Shown: in pieces, positions 1-5,114 of the stretch | Numbering within the stretch: the stretch's first letter is position 1 | Layout: every line of letters starts with the position of its first letter | Origin: JAWLDB01 sp041686915 | GTDB taxonomy: Bacteria > Bacillota > UBA994 > UBA5500 | Direction of reading: 5' to 3' | Assembly (NCBI GenBank): GCA_041686915.1 | Contig: JAWLDB010000156.1 | Location: forward strand, 1-6,598 | Length of the DNA stretch: 6,598 nt | Notes under the pieces: generated by a model | The model's input: only the letters and a program-made list of their open reading frames with translations | Database searches by the model: none | Told to the model about the DNA's origin: nothing | Translations under genes and position numbers: made by a program

Positions 1-1
1 T

Positions 2-559
2 AACATTCGCGGAGTTACCAAGGGGTTTGTGATCGCCATCCCGGTTTTGTTTCTGGCCACAACCTCGTATATCAGTGGTATGCTGCTACAGAAGAAGGGC
101 GGCAAAGCCTGCAAGTGGTCGTCGCTAATTGGCATGGTACTGGTGGCTGTCTCGCTGGTAGCACCAGCTTTTACCACCGGGCTCTTCTTGTTAATGGCAG
201 CCGTCAGCCTGCAAGGAATAGGCTCAGGCCTCACTTTGCCGGCTATCAACCTGCTGATTACGGGGGCTGCCGATCAGCAAGAACGCGGCCTCATCACCGC
301 ATTGTATGGCACTGTACGCTTCTTTGGCGCTGCTTTCGGGCCACCGATTTTCGGTTTGTTGGTAGCCGGAAGCAAGGTTCCCCTGTTCCTGATTTCCGGT
401 ATAGCAGCTGCCTTGGCAGGAGTATTAGCCTTCACCTGTATCGCGGCCCCCAAGATACCCGGGGAAGGTGGCCAGCAAGGTAAACAGCAGAGCAAAAACA
501 AACAACAGTCACGCACAAAGGAGCCTGTACGCAAACACAGGCCTACCCCAGTTCGTTAA
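2..559 (+). CDS. MFS transporter, C-terminal part (5' truncated by window)
   Basis: The reading frame is open from the first bases of the window to the TAA at 557-559, so this is the 3' part (about 185 codons) of a longer gene. It shows about five hydrophobic segments, matching the last helices of a 12-helix major facilitator. Examples are the stretches around FVIAIPVLFLATTSYISG, LLMAAVSLQGIGSGLTLPA and PLFLISGIAAALAGVLAF. The segment ERGLITALYGTVRFFGAAFG followed by PPIFG is typical of the loop and helix 11 region of drug:H+ antiporters (DHA-type multidrug efflux), so export of a small toxic compound across the cytoplasmic membrane is the likely role. The protein ends in an unusual hydrophilic tail of about 30 residues rich in Q, K and R, probably cytoplasmic and disordered. 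Family membership is clear, but the substrate cannot be deduced. The GTG at 29 is internal, not the true start. Confidence 0.85.
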   Translation, partial: NIRGVTKGFVIAIPVLFLATTSYISGMLLQKKGGKACKWSSLIGMVLVAVSLVAPAFTTGLFLLMAAVSLQGIGSGLTLPAINLLITGAADQQERGLITALYGTVRFFGAAFGPPIFGLLVAGSKVPLFLISGIAAALAGVLAFTCIAAPKIPGEGGQQGKQQSKNKQQSRTKEPVRKHRPTPVR

Positions 560-562
560 TTG

Positions 563-597
563 AAAAAGACGCCCAGCGAAGACCGGGCGTCTTTTTT
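563..597. terminator. Bidirectional intrinsic terminator between convergent genes
   Basis: The arm GACGCCC (568-574) pairs with GGGCGTC (585-591). The stem is extended by an A-run on the left (563-567) pairing with a T-run on the right (592-597), around a 10-nt loop. Read on + it ends in TTTTTT and follows the MFS stop codon at 559. Read on - it also ends in a T-run and follows the permease stop codon at 605. One hairpin therefore serves both convergent transcripts. Confidence 0.92.
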
Positions 598-604
598 GTG
601 GAAA

Positions 605-1357
605 CTAGGTGCTCATACCCCAGCGCCTGACTGTTTTATCCTCGATCCTACGGAATAGTACATCGATGGTCAAGCCTATAGCGATGATCACACACAGCCC
701 TGCGAACACAGCTGGAGTGTCCAGGCTGTAGCGCATTTTATAGATAAACCATCCAATACCACCCTTGCTGCCTGTTACCCCAAAGACCAGTTCGGCTGCT
801 ATTACGGTACGCCACGCGTATGCCCAACTGAGCTTCAAGCCAACCAGTATGTAAGGCAGTGCAGCCGGAATGTAAATGCTACGCACCAGCTTCCAACCCT
901 TCAGGCCCAAATTGCGCCCCACTCTAACCATCGTCTCAGGCACGGTGACGAACCCGGTGAAGGTATTTACGCTAAAGGTCCAGACTACCGAGTGGACGAT
1001 TACAAACATCAGCGAACGCGTACCTAAGCCGAACCATAGCAACGCCAACGGCAGCAAGGCGATGGCCGGCAATGGATTAAACATGGCAGTACACATTCTC
1101 TGCAGATCTTTGCCCCACTCTGTCAAGATAGCTAGCGCAGTGAGCATAAAAGCCGCTGCTACTCCAATCACCAGGCTGGACAAGAGAATGGACAGCGTGT
1201 TCCAGATATACGGGAAAAGCGTTCCCGTAGCAACCAAACGCCATAGTTCCATAAAAACCGTTGTCGGCGGTGGGAGAATGATTGGCAGTACACCAGTTAG
1301 CCGAACACCTAGCTCCCAGATAATCAGCAACAAGACAAACATGAAAAATCGACGCAT
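605..1357 (-). CDS. ABC transporter permease, NitT/TauT (SsuC/TauC-like) family
   Basis: This 250-aa integral membrane permease is the usual length for the nitrate/sulfonate/taurine importer family (BPD_transp_1 fold). About six hydrophobic helices are visible, starting with an N-terminal one at residues 4-20. The ILPPPTTVF motif at about 27-35 is typical of SsuC/TauC proteins. The cytoplasmic EAA-type coupling loop lies at about 146-175 (VGRNLGLKGWKLVRSIYIPA, then ALPYILVGLK) and docks onto the ATPase. It is followed by the WRTVIAAEL segment characteristic of this family. It is the last gene of an SBP-ATPase-permease operon. Its ATG lies 14 nt after the ATPase stop, with GGGGTGA-type RBS sequence in that gap. 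It ends just before the shared terminator. The substrate is unknown: no sulfonate, thiamine or nitrate metabolism genes are in view. Confidence 0.92.
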   Translation of the reverse strand: MRRFFMFVLLLIIWELGVRLTGVLPIILPPPTTVFMELWRLVATGTLFPYIWNTLSILLSSLVIGVAAAFMLTALAILTEWGKDLQRMCTAMFNPLPAIALLPLALLWFGLGTRSLMFVIVHSVVWTFSVNTFTGFVTVPETMVRVGRNLGLKGWKLVRSIYIPAALPYILVGLKLSWAYAWRTVIAAELVFGVTGSKGGIGWFIYKMRYSLDTPAVFAGLCVIIAIGLTIDVLFRRIEDKTVRRWGMST

Positions 1358-1371
1358 CTTATCACCCCGTC

Positions 1372-2139
1372 CTAAAGAGCCACTTGCAGCAACGAGCGGA
1401 TTTCCCGACAGGTGGCAACAAACCCTGGAGTCTCGTGTTTGATCGGATCGCCGTAAGGCTGACAGAGCTCTATCACCCGGCGTACGGTAGCTGGCCCTTC
1501 GGATAACACTACTACCCGGTTTCCTAGGATTACTGCTTCGTCGATGCTATGAGTCACGAAGATAATGCTCTTGCTGGTCTTTTCCCATAGACGATTCAGC
1601 TCTTGCTGCAATATGGACCTGGTCTGGGCATCAAGGCTGCCGAAGGGTTCATCCATCAAAAGTATTTCCGGGTCCAATGCCAGTGCGCGGGCAATTGCCA
1701 CGCGTTGCTTCATCCCTCCCGACAGCGTATGCGGATAAAACGACGCAAACTTACCCAGCCCCACCATATCAATGTAGAACAGCGCCCGTTCTCTGAGCTC
1801 TGCCGCGGGATAGCGATTGGTCGCTTGCAGGGCGAACTCCACGTTGCCCAACACCGTCTTCCAGGGCAGTAACTGGTCGAACTCCTGAAACACTACAACG
1901 CGGTCAACAGCCGGCTTGGTAACCGCCCTACCATCCAGGGTAATCATCCCCGACTCGGCCCTAATGAAACCAGCAATTGTCTTCAGGATTGTCGACTTGC
2001 CACAACCAGATGGTCCAAGCAAGATCAGCTTCTCCCCTGATCGTAAGTCAAACGAAACATCGTTCACAGCCAAGTGTGAGCCGCTGCCATGTTCAAAGCG
2101 TACTGACAGCGATTCCACCCGGAGCTTCACCTGACTCAT
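1372..2139 (-). CDS. ABC transporter ATP-binding protein, NitT/TauT (SsuB/TauB-like) family
   Basis: This 255-aa ATPase powers the importer from the cytoplasmic face. All catalytic motifs are intact: Walker A GPSGCGKST (residues 42-50), Q-loop glutamine in FQEFDQLLPW (about 85), signature LSGGMKQR (139-146), Walker B ILLMDEP (159-165), D-loop SLDAQTR (168-174) and switch histidine in FVTHSIDEA (H197). The 'LLPWKTVLGNV' stretch after the Q-loop and the 'THSIDEAV' ending are hallmarks of SsuB/TauB/NrtD-type ATPases. The ATG directly abuts the stop codon of the upstream binding-protein gene (TAGATG), so translation is probably coupled. A GGTGGG-type RBS sits inside the end of that gene. There is no extra C-terminal domain, so this is a plain single-domain ATPase. 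Confidence 0.95.
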   Translation of the reverse strand: MSQVKLRVESLSVRFEHGSGSHLAVNDVSFDLRSGEKLILLGPSGCGKSTILKTIAGFIRAESGMITLDGRAVTKPAVDRVVVFQEFDQLLPWKTVLGNVEFALQATNRYPAAELRERALFYIDMVGLGKFASFYPHTLSGGMKQRVAIARALALDPEILLMDEPFGSLDAQTRSILQQELNRLWEKTSKSIIFVTHSIDEAVILGNRVVVLSEGPATVRRVIELCQPYGDPIKHETPGFVATCREIRSLLQVAL

Positions 2140-3126
2140 CTAAGGGCCCACCAGGTCATGCAAATTGGGGAACAACACACTCTTTGCATCTTGCGGCAGA
2201 TTCTTAATATAGCCAGCTTCCTGCATGAAGGTGGCATAGCGCATGATGCCTTTGGGAGTGATGTCCCACTCCACACCTTCCCAGGTAACGTAGTCGGCGT
2301 ACGCCGCGGTGGTGACCTTACCGTCTGCGCGAGCCAATATTTCAGCTGCCCGCTGCGGTTCATCCCTCAATATGGTCAGCGCATCTTCCAAGGCTGCAAC
2401 GAACGCATTGTAGGCCTTCGGTTCCTCTTCCTGGAATTTCTCGGCTGCTACCGCGATAATGTAGGAGAACTGCTCCCCAAAAGCATCGGTGCCATCGGCT
2501 ATTGCCCTGATGCTCTTATCCTGTTTGAGTATCTCAAACTGAAATGGTGGCGCTCCATAGTAAGCTGAGATCTCGCGATGGGCCAAGAGCGCTGCAGCAG
2601 CGTCCGGATGGGGCATCGCCACAATCAGGTCGTCAAGTGCGGTGGCATCTCCAAATTGGCTTTCAGCTGCCATTGACAGCAAAATGTGCTGGTTGCTGCC
2701 TGGCCCCGGCAGAGCTATCTTGTCTCCAGGCTTGAAGTCTTTGATGCTGTTCAAGTCATCCCGATATGTTAGCAGCAACAATGGCATGGAATCCAGGGCA
2801 CCGGCGATCTTCCATCTAACCCCCTTATCCCAGCCGATTAAGAATGGTGGAATACCCATGAAACCGATGTCCAGTGTTCCAGCCACCATCGCCTCACGTA
2901 CAGCGCCACCACTTCCGAACTTGGCCGTCTCGATCTTGATGCCTGGCAGGTGTTTTTCAATCAGTTTCTCTTCCATCATGATTGTGAACGGTGCGTAACC
3001 TAGCCCAAACTGATCGGCAATTCTGATGCGCTGTTCCTGCCGCGTAGACGTGCCGCACCCTGACAGCACTACGCTAAGGCAGACACTTAGGATCACCACC
3101 AAAGCTATGTAACCCTTGCTTCTCAT
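2140..3126 (-). CDS. ABC transporter substrate-binding lipoprotein, NitT/TauT (SsuA/NMT1-like) family
   Basis: This 328-aa extracytoplasmic binding protein delivers substrate to the permease. The N-terminus is a lipoprotein signal: basic MRSK, a hydrophobic run, then the lipobox LSGC with Cys24 as the lipid-anchored residue. The mature part resembles the NMT1/SsuA periplasmic-binding fold: GLGYAPFTIMMEEKLIEKHL near the N-terminus, FGSGGAVREAMVAGTLDIGF (about 70-89) and the following GIPPFL, and GDKIALPGPGSNQHILL (about 134-150). The start is placed at the ATG at 3126. An in-frame TTG at 3147 would add seven residues, but it overlaps the RBS GGGGAGG (3139-3145) and would put charged residues before the signal. 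It is the first gene of the operon. Substrates in this family include sulfonates, taurine, nitrate, pyrimidine precursors of thiamine and others, and sequence reading alone cannot choose among them. Confidence 0.93.
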   Translation of the reverse strand: MRSKGYIALVVILSVCLSVVLSGCGTSTRQEQRIRIADQFGLGYAPFTIMMEEKLIEKHLPGIKIETAKFGSGGAVREAMVAGTLDIGFMGIPPFLIGWDKGVRWKIAGALDSMPLLLLTYRDDLNSIKDFKPGDKIALPGPGSNQHILLSMAAESQFGDATALDDLIVAMPHPDAAAALLAHREISAYYGAPPFQFEILKQDKSIRAIADGTDAFGEQFSYIIAVAAEKFQEEEPKAYNAFVAALEDALTILRDEPQRAAEILARADGKVTTAAYADYVTWEGVEWDITPKGIMRYATFMQEAGYIKNLPQDAKSVLFPNLHDLVGP

Positions 3127-3183
3127 TCTTTTTTCACGCCTCCCCAAAAATGCTGCTATATACTACTCCGGAAGCGCGCAAAA
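3127..3183 (-). promoter_or_regulatory. Leader of the ABC operon: RBS and weak promoter candidate
   Basis: The RBS GGGGAGG (plus positions 3139-3145) lies 12 nt before the ATG at 3126, slightly long but the only good site. A terminator just upstream (3202-3232) implies that a promoter must lie between them. The best candidate is TATAGC (3155-3160) or the overlapping TATATA (3157-3162) as -10, with a poor -35 TTTTGC (3178-3183) at 17-nt spacing. I saw no riboswitch-like conserved core such as a THI-box or S-box. The promoter is tentative; the RBS is firm. Confidence 0.35.
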
Positions 3184-3201
3184 GGTGAGCGGGATAGAAG
3201 C

Positions 3202-3232
3202 AAAAGACCACCTGCCTGCCAAGAGCAGGTGG
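3202..3232 (-). terminator. Intrinsic terminator downstream of the 56-aa small gene
   Basis: CCACCTGC (3208-3215) pairs perfectly with GCAGGTGG (3225-3232) around a 9-nt loop. On the minus strand the stem is followed by TCTTTTG, a modest T-tract. It lies 12 bases past the stop codon of the small gene at 3245, and separates that gene from the ABC operon. Confidence 0.75.
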
Positions 3233-3244
3233 CGGTCCTATCGA

Positions 3245-3415
3245 CTAGTTTTTAAGCTCACCCAAAAACTTGTTTATCTCTTCCATCAGTTTGGCCGCTT
3301 TGGCAAAATCCGCGTCCCGGCCCTGTTCAAACAGCTCGCGGGCTGCCTGCTTCATAGCACTGGCCGCCCGTTTCACCAATGCCCTTGGCTCTCTCATCAC
3401 TGTTACTCTCAACAT
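3245..3415 (-). CDS. Small uncharacterised helical protein, 56 aa
   Basis: An ATG at 3413-3415 opens a 56-codon frame ending with TAG at 3245-3247. It is preceded by an excellent RBS, GGAGG five bases before the ATG in GGGAGGTGGGC, and followed 12 nt later by an intrinsic terminator, so it has a complete gene structure despite its size. The protein begins MLRVTVMREPRALVKRAA and ends FLGELKN. After a short N-terminus it is almost wholly predicted helix, rich in A, K, E and R with regularly placed hydrophobics (segments AMKQAARELFEQG and DFAKAAKLMEEINKFL), suggesting a helical hairpin of two amphipathic helices. There is no signal peptide, membrane segment or cysteine. I do not recognise a family. 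It lies 108 nt downstream of the deacetylase on the same strand and could be co-transcribed with it, since no terminator is visible between them. Confidence 0.72.
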   Translation of the reverse strand: MLRVTVMREPRALVKRAASAMKQAARELFEQGRDADFAKAAKLMEEINKFLGELKN

Positions 3416-3457
3416 GCCCACCTCCCTGTCTAAGTCTATTCAGGGACGTTGGTTCAT

Positions 3458-3522
3458 ATCCCGATGGCGACGTACCTCAGCCCACCAAAATAGCTGCTTG
3501 TTGAGGTGTGATCCTCTATCCT
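3458..3522. repeat. Lone degenerate copy of the hairpin repeat found at 4860-5087
   Basis: This 65-bp segment aligns from end to end with 5024-5087: both begin ATCCCGATGG and end CTATCCT, with about 12 substitutions and one 1-nt indel (roughly 80% identity by hand alignment). The hairpin arms are eroded, but TACCTC (3473-3478) still pairs with GAGGTG (3503-3508). It fills most of the gap between the small gene and the deacetylase, ending one base before the deacetylase stop codon. Confidence 0.85.
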
Positions 3523-3523
3523 A

Positions 3524-4567
3524 CTATTTTAGCACCACAGCACGAGACGACTCGTCCCAGCTAACGTCAAACCCCAGCATCTCTGCCAAAGGACGGATGG
3601 GTGCATATAGCCTGCCTCCAATTATCACTGCTTGCCCGTGTAACTCCAGCCCTTTTCCGTTGAGGGTGGCAACTGCGCTGCCGGCCTGTATCTGTATATA
3701 TTGGCTGTGCCCCTCGAAGCTGGCTGTCTGGCTGCTTTCTTCCCAGTTCACCTGAAATCCAGCCTGCTCAAGGAAGGCCCGACAGGGGATGAAGGCCTTA
3801 CCTGCAAGCAGCACGACCCCGGGCGCCAGCTGGAGTCTCTCACCACGCTGCACCACTTGCACGCTATGCTCAGGCAAGCTGACGGTCGCACCACGGTCCA
3901 TCTGCGCTAACTCCGAGAGAGTGACAAACGCATAGCCAGCATCACGGAGGCCTGTGATGATATCAGGCAGGGCCGCCACTGTGTTGCGACCGGCCAAATG
4001 CATCAATACGACAGCTCCAGGACAAGCCCCTGAAAGCACGCGCTGCACAACTACAGTAGACGGTATATCACGCCAGTCCCAGCTATCGACCGACCAAAGC
4101 ACTGGCTGTAGCTTGAGTTCGCGCGCCAGCTGAAGAGTAGCTGCATTATAGGCGCCATATGGAGGCCTGAACCATGCTGTGTAACGCTCTCCAGCGATGG
4201 TTTGCAGTAGATCCGAAGCGCCTGCAATCTCGCTGCGCTGCCTGTCCTGACTGAGCTTGGTCAAATCCGGATGATTGACACTATGGTTGCCAAGTTCGTG
4301 CCCGTCCGCGACAAATCTAGCCATCAGCTGTTGGTTCTGCTTGGCCCAGCCAGCCACTGGAAAGATGGTAGCACGAATGCCATTTACTTTAAGAATCTGG
4401 CGGACCAGTTCAGATGTTGTCGCCGACCAACCATCATCAAAGGTAAGCGCAATTGCTTTGGTGATGGTTTTGGCGCGGCTGAACACTGGAACTGCTGGCG
4501 CAGCAGCGGCTGGCAAAACCCACAGCAGTAAAGACAGGCTAACCAGTAAGACCAGGCAACGTCGCAT
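3524..4567 (-). CDS. Secreted polysaccharide deacetylase (NodB domain) with C-terminal copper-amine-oxidase-N-like domain
   Basis: This 347-aa exported enzyme is likely to remove N-acetyl (or O-acetyl) groups from a cell-wall or exopolysaccharide. Residues 1-24 form a Sec signal peptide with a likely cut after the AAAA region. The NodB domain spans about 36-222 with the carbohydrate esterase 4 motifs intact. These are TFDDGW (catalytic and metal Asp44/Asp45), HSVNH (metal His95/His99), RPPYGAYN (134-141), the DSWDW segment (161-165) and VLMH (His190). Residues about 245-347 contain two sub-repeats with PCRAFLEQAGFQVNWEESSQ and APIRPLAEMLGFDVSWDESS. This is the pattern of the Cu_amine_oxidN1 domain, found as a wall- or matrix-associated module in Clostridia. 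The start at 4567 is supported by AGGAGGT 8 nt upstream. It may be involved in peptidoglycan or sporulation-related wall modification, but that is inference. The start codon sits in a hairpin (described separately). Confidence 0.93.
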   Translation of the reverse strand: MRRCLVLLVSLSLLLWVLPAAAAPAVPVFSRAKTITKAIALTFDDGWSATTSELVRQILKVNGIRATIFPVAGWAKQNQQLMARFVADGHELGNHSVNHPDLTKLSQDRQRSEIAGASDLLQTIAGERYTAWFRPPYGAYNAATLQLARELKLQPVLWSVDSWDWRDIPSTVVVQRVLSGACPGAVVLMHLAGRNTVAALPDIITGLRDAGYAFVTLSELAQMDRGATVSLPEHSVQVVQRGERLQLAPGVVLLAGKAFIPCRAFLEQAGFQVNWEESSQTASFEGHSQYIQIQAGSAVATLNGKGLELHGQAVIIGGRLYAPIRPLAEMLGFDVSWDESSRAVVLK

Positions 4568-4600
4568 GAAGTAGCACCTCCTGCTATAGCTACTTCATGC
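4564..4600 (-). promoter_or_regulatory. Hairpin over the deacetylase start codon with RBS in the loop
   Basis: GCATGAAGTAGC (4564-4575) and GCTACTTCATGC (4589-4600) are perfect 12-bp inverted repeats around a 13-nt loop. In the minus-strand mRNA the loop holds the RBS AGGAGGT (4576-4582), and the 3' arm contains the ATG start of the deacetylase (4565-4567). The start codon would be base-paired while the RBS is exposed. The 5' arm also contains ATG AAG TAG, a two-codon frame. The palindrome could instead be a DNA operator. The structure is seen directly; any regulatory role is inferred. Confidence 0.7.
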
Positions 4601-4602
4601 AT

Positions 4603-4632
4603 ACTCTAAAGCCTGAGGGGACATGCCTCCAA
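4603..4632 (-). promoter_or_regulatory. Weak candidate promoter for the deacetylase
   Basis: TTGGAG (4627-4632) and TAGAGT (4603-4608) are separated by 18 nt on the minus strand. Both are imperfect matches. Because the pspC terminator ends near 4638, the deacetylase should have its own promoter in this roughly 70-nt gap. If this one is used, the mRNA would begin almost exactly at the 5' arm of the start-codon hairpin. Confidence 0.3.
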
Positions 4633-4637
4633 TCCGC

Positions 4638-4668
4638 AAAAAAACGAAAAGCGGCGCCACGCGCCGCT
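4638..4668 (-). terminator. Intrinsic terminator of the pspC-like gene
   Basis: AGCGGCGC (4650-4657) and GCGCCGCT (4661-4668) form a perfect 8-bp GC-rich stem with a 3-nt loop. On the minus strand it is followed by TTTTCGTTTTTTT. The pspC stop codon (4667-4669) overlaps the base of the upstream arm. Confidence 0.93.
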
Positions 4669-4840
4669 ACTCTTCTGGAACAATCAAAGCTCCAATTAGA
4701 TAGGCAATGATGTTCGGGCCAGGCAACAGAATCCAGACCAACCTGACCAGCACAGGATCTACGTTCAAGTACTCCCCTACGCCACCGCACAAACCGGTAA
4801 GAATCCGGTTGGTGCGGCTGCGGTACAACCTTCTACTCAC
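4667..4840 (-). CDS. Stand-alone PspC-domain membrane protein, 57 aa
   Basis: This small minus-strand gene encodes a protein starting SRRLYRSRTNRILTGLCGGV and continuing GEYLNVDPVLVRLVWILL, then a hydrophobic segment ending ALIVPEE. That is the complete PspC domain pattern: the basic start, the (T/A)GxCGG motif, the (E/D)YxxxDPxLVR motif, a hydrophobic helix, and the final IxPEE. PspC proteins sit in the cytoplasmic membrane. In Proteobacteria they act in the phage-shock envelope-stress response, while the short Firmicute versions are poorly characterised. The start is taken as GTG at 4838-4840, because AGGAG (4849-4853) is 8 nt from it. An in-frame ATG at 4844-4846 is only 2 nt from that RBS but would add just two residues. 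Its stop codon is embedded in its terminator, and the hairpin repeat cluster begins 20 bp upstream of the GTG. Confidence 0.9.
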   Translation of the reverse strand: MSRRLYRSRTNRILTGLCGGVGEYLNVDPVLVRLVWILLPGPNIIAYLIGALIVPEE

Positions 4841-4859
4841 TTCCATCTCTCCTTTCTAC

Positions 4860-5087
4860 GGGGACATACCTTTGCCCCCAGAACACACTTCCCCTGATGG
4901 GGACATACCTTTACATTCAGGCACACTTCCTGCCAAGGTGTGTCCCCTTTCCTCAATGGTGTGTCCACCCCGATGGGGACATACCTCTGCCCCACGTCAA
5001 TGGCTTCTTGTTGAGGTGTGTCCATCCCGATGGGGACATTCCTCTGCCCACGTCAATGACTTCTTGCTGAGGTGTGTCCCCTATCCT
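4860..5087. repeat. Cluster of REP-like hairpin repeats (about four units plus a partial)
   Basis: Units start with GGGGACATACCT-type arms at 4860, 4899, 4975 and 5032 (the last reads GGGGACATTCCT). They end, where complete, with matching RGGTGTGTCC arms. The unit at 4899-4947 has 13-nt arms (4899-4911 and 4935-4947) with a single G-T mismatch. The unit at 4975-5023 pairs 4977-4987 with 5013-5023. The unit at 5032-5081 has two interior mismatches. A solitary right arm, GGTGTGTCC, sits at 4958-4966. Two loop types occur: one containing CACACTTCC (units at 4860 and 4899) and one containing ACGTCAATG and CTTCTTG (units at 4975 and 5032). Units are joined by CCCGAT or CCTGAT before GGGG. The cluster occupies almost all of the 268-nt gap between nrdG and pspC. 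Imperfect palindromes of this size resemble REP elements mobilised by REP-associated tyrosine transposases (RAYT), but no transposase is in the window. Confidence 0.88.
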
Positions 5088-5114
5088 TAGTACGCATGTG
5101 GCTGAAGCAAAGTT

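Noticed and set aside
876..1442. 188-codon plus-strand frame antisense to the permease
   Set aside because: It lies opposite a clear ABC permease, lacks a recognisable domain, and crosses the permease/ATPase junction.
3127..3147. TTG start for the binding lipoprotein at 3147
   Set aside because: That start would overlap the GGGGAGG RBS itself and would lengthen the signal peptide with seven mostly charged residues; the ATG at 3126 gives a normal lipoprotein signal.
4617..4630. GGGGACATGCCTCC as another repeat unit
   Set aside because: Only the first 8 bases plus CCT agree with a repeat arm, no partner arm follows, and it falls in the likely promoter region of the deacetylase; chance or a tiny remnant cannot be told apart.
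4590..4790. 66-codon minus-strand frame over the pspC region
   Set aside because: It is in a different frame from the PspC-encoding frame, which has the domain motifs, an RBS at good spacing and a terminator.
4860..5087. CRISPR array
   Set aside because: Unit spacing is irregular (39, 76 and 57 bp), the loops between arms are themselves conserved, and the repeats are long imperfect palindromes; there are no unique spacers or cas genes.
4707..5090. 127-codon plus-strand frame across pspC and the repeats
   Set aside because: It runs antisense over the well-supported pspC gene and then through non-coding hairpin repeats; its composition is repeat-driven and it has no family resemblance.
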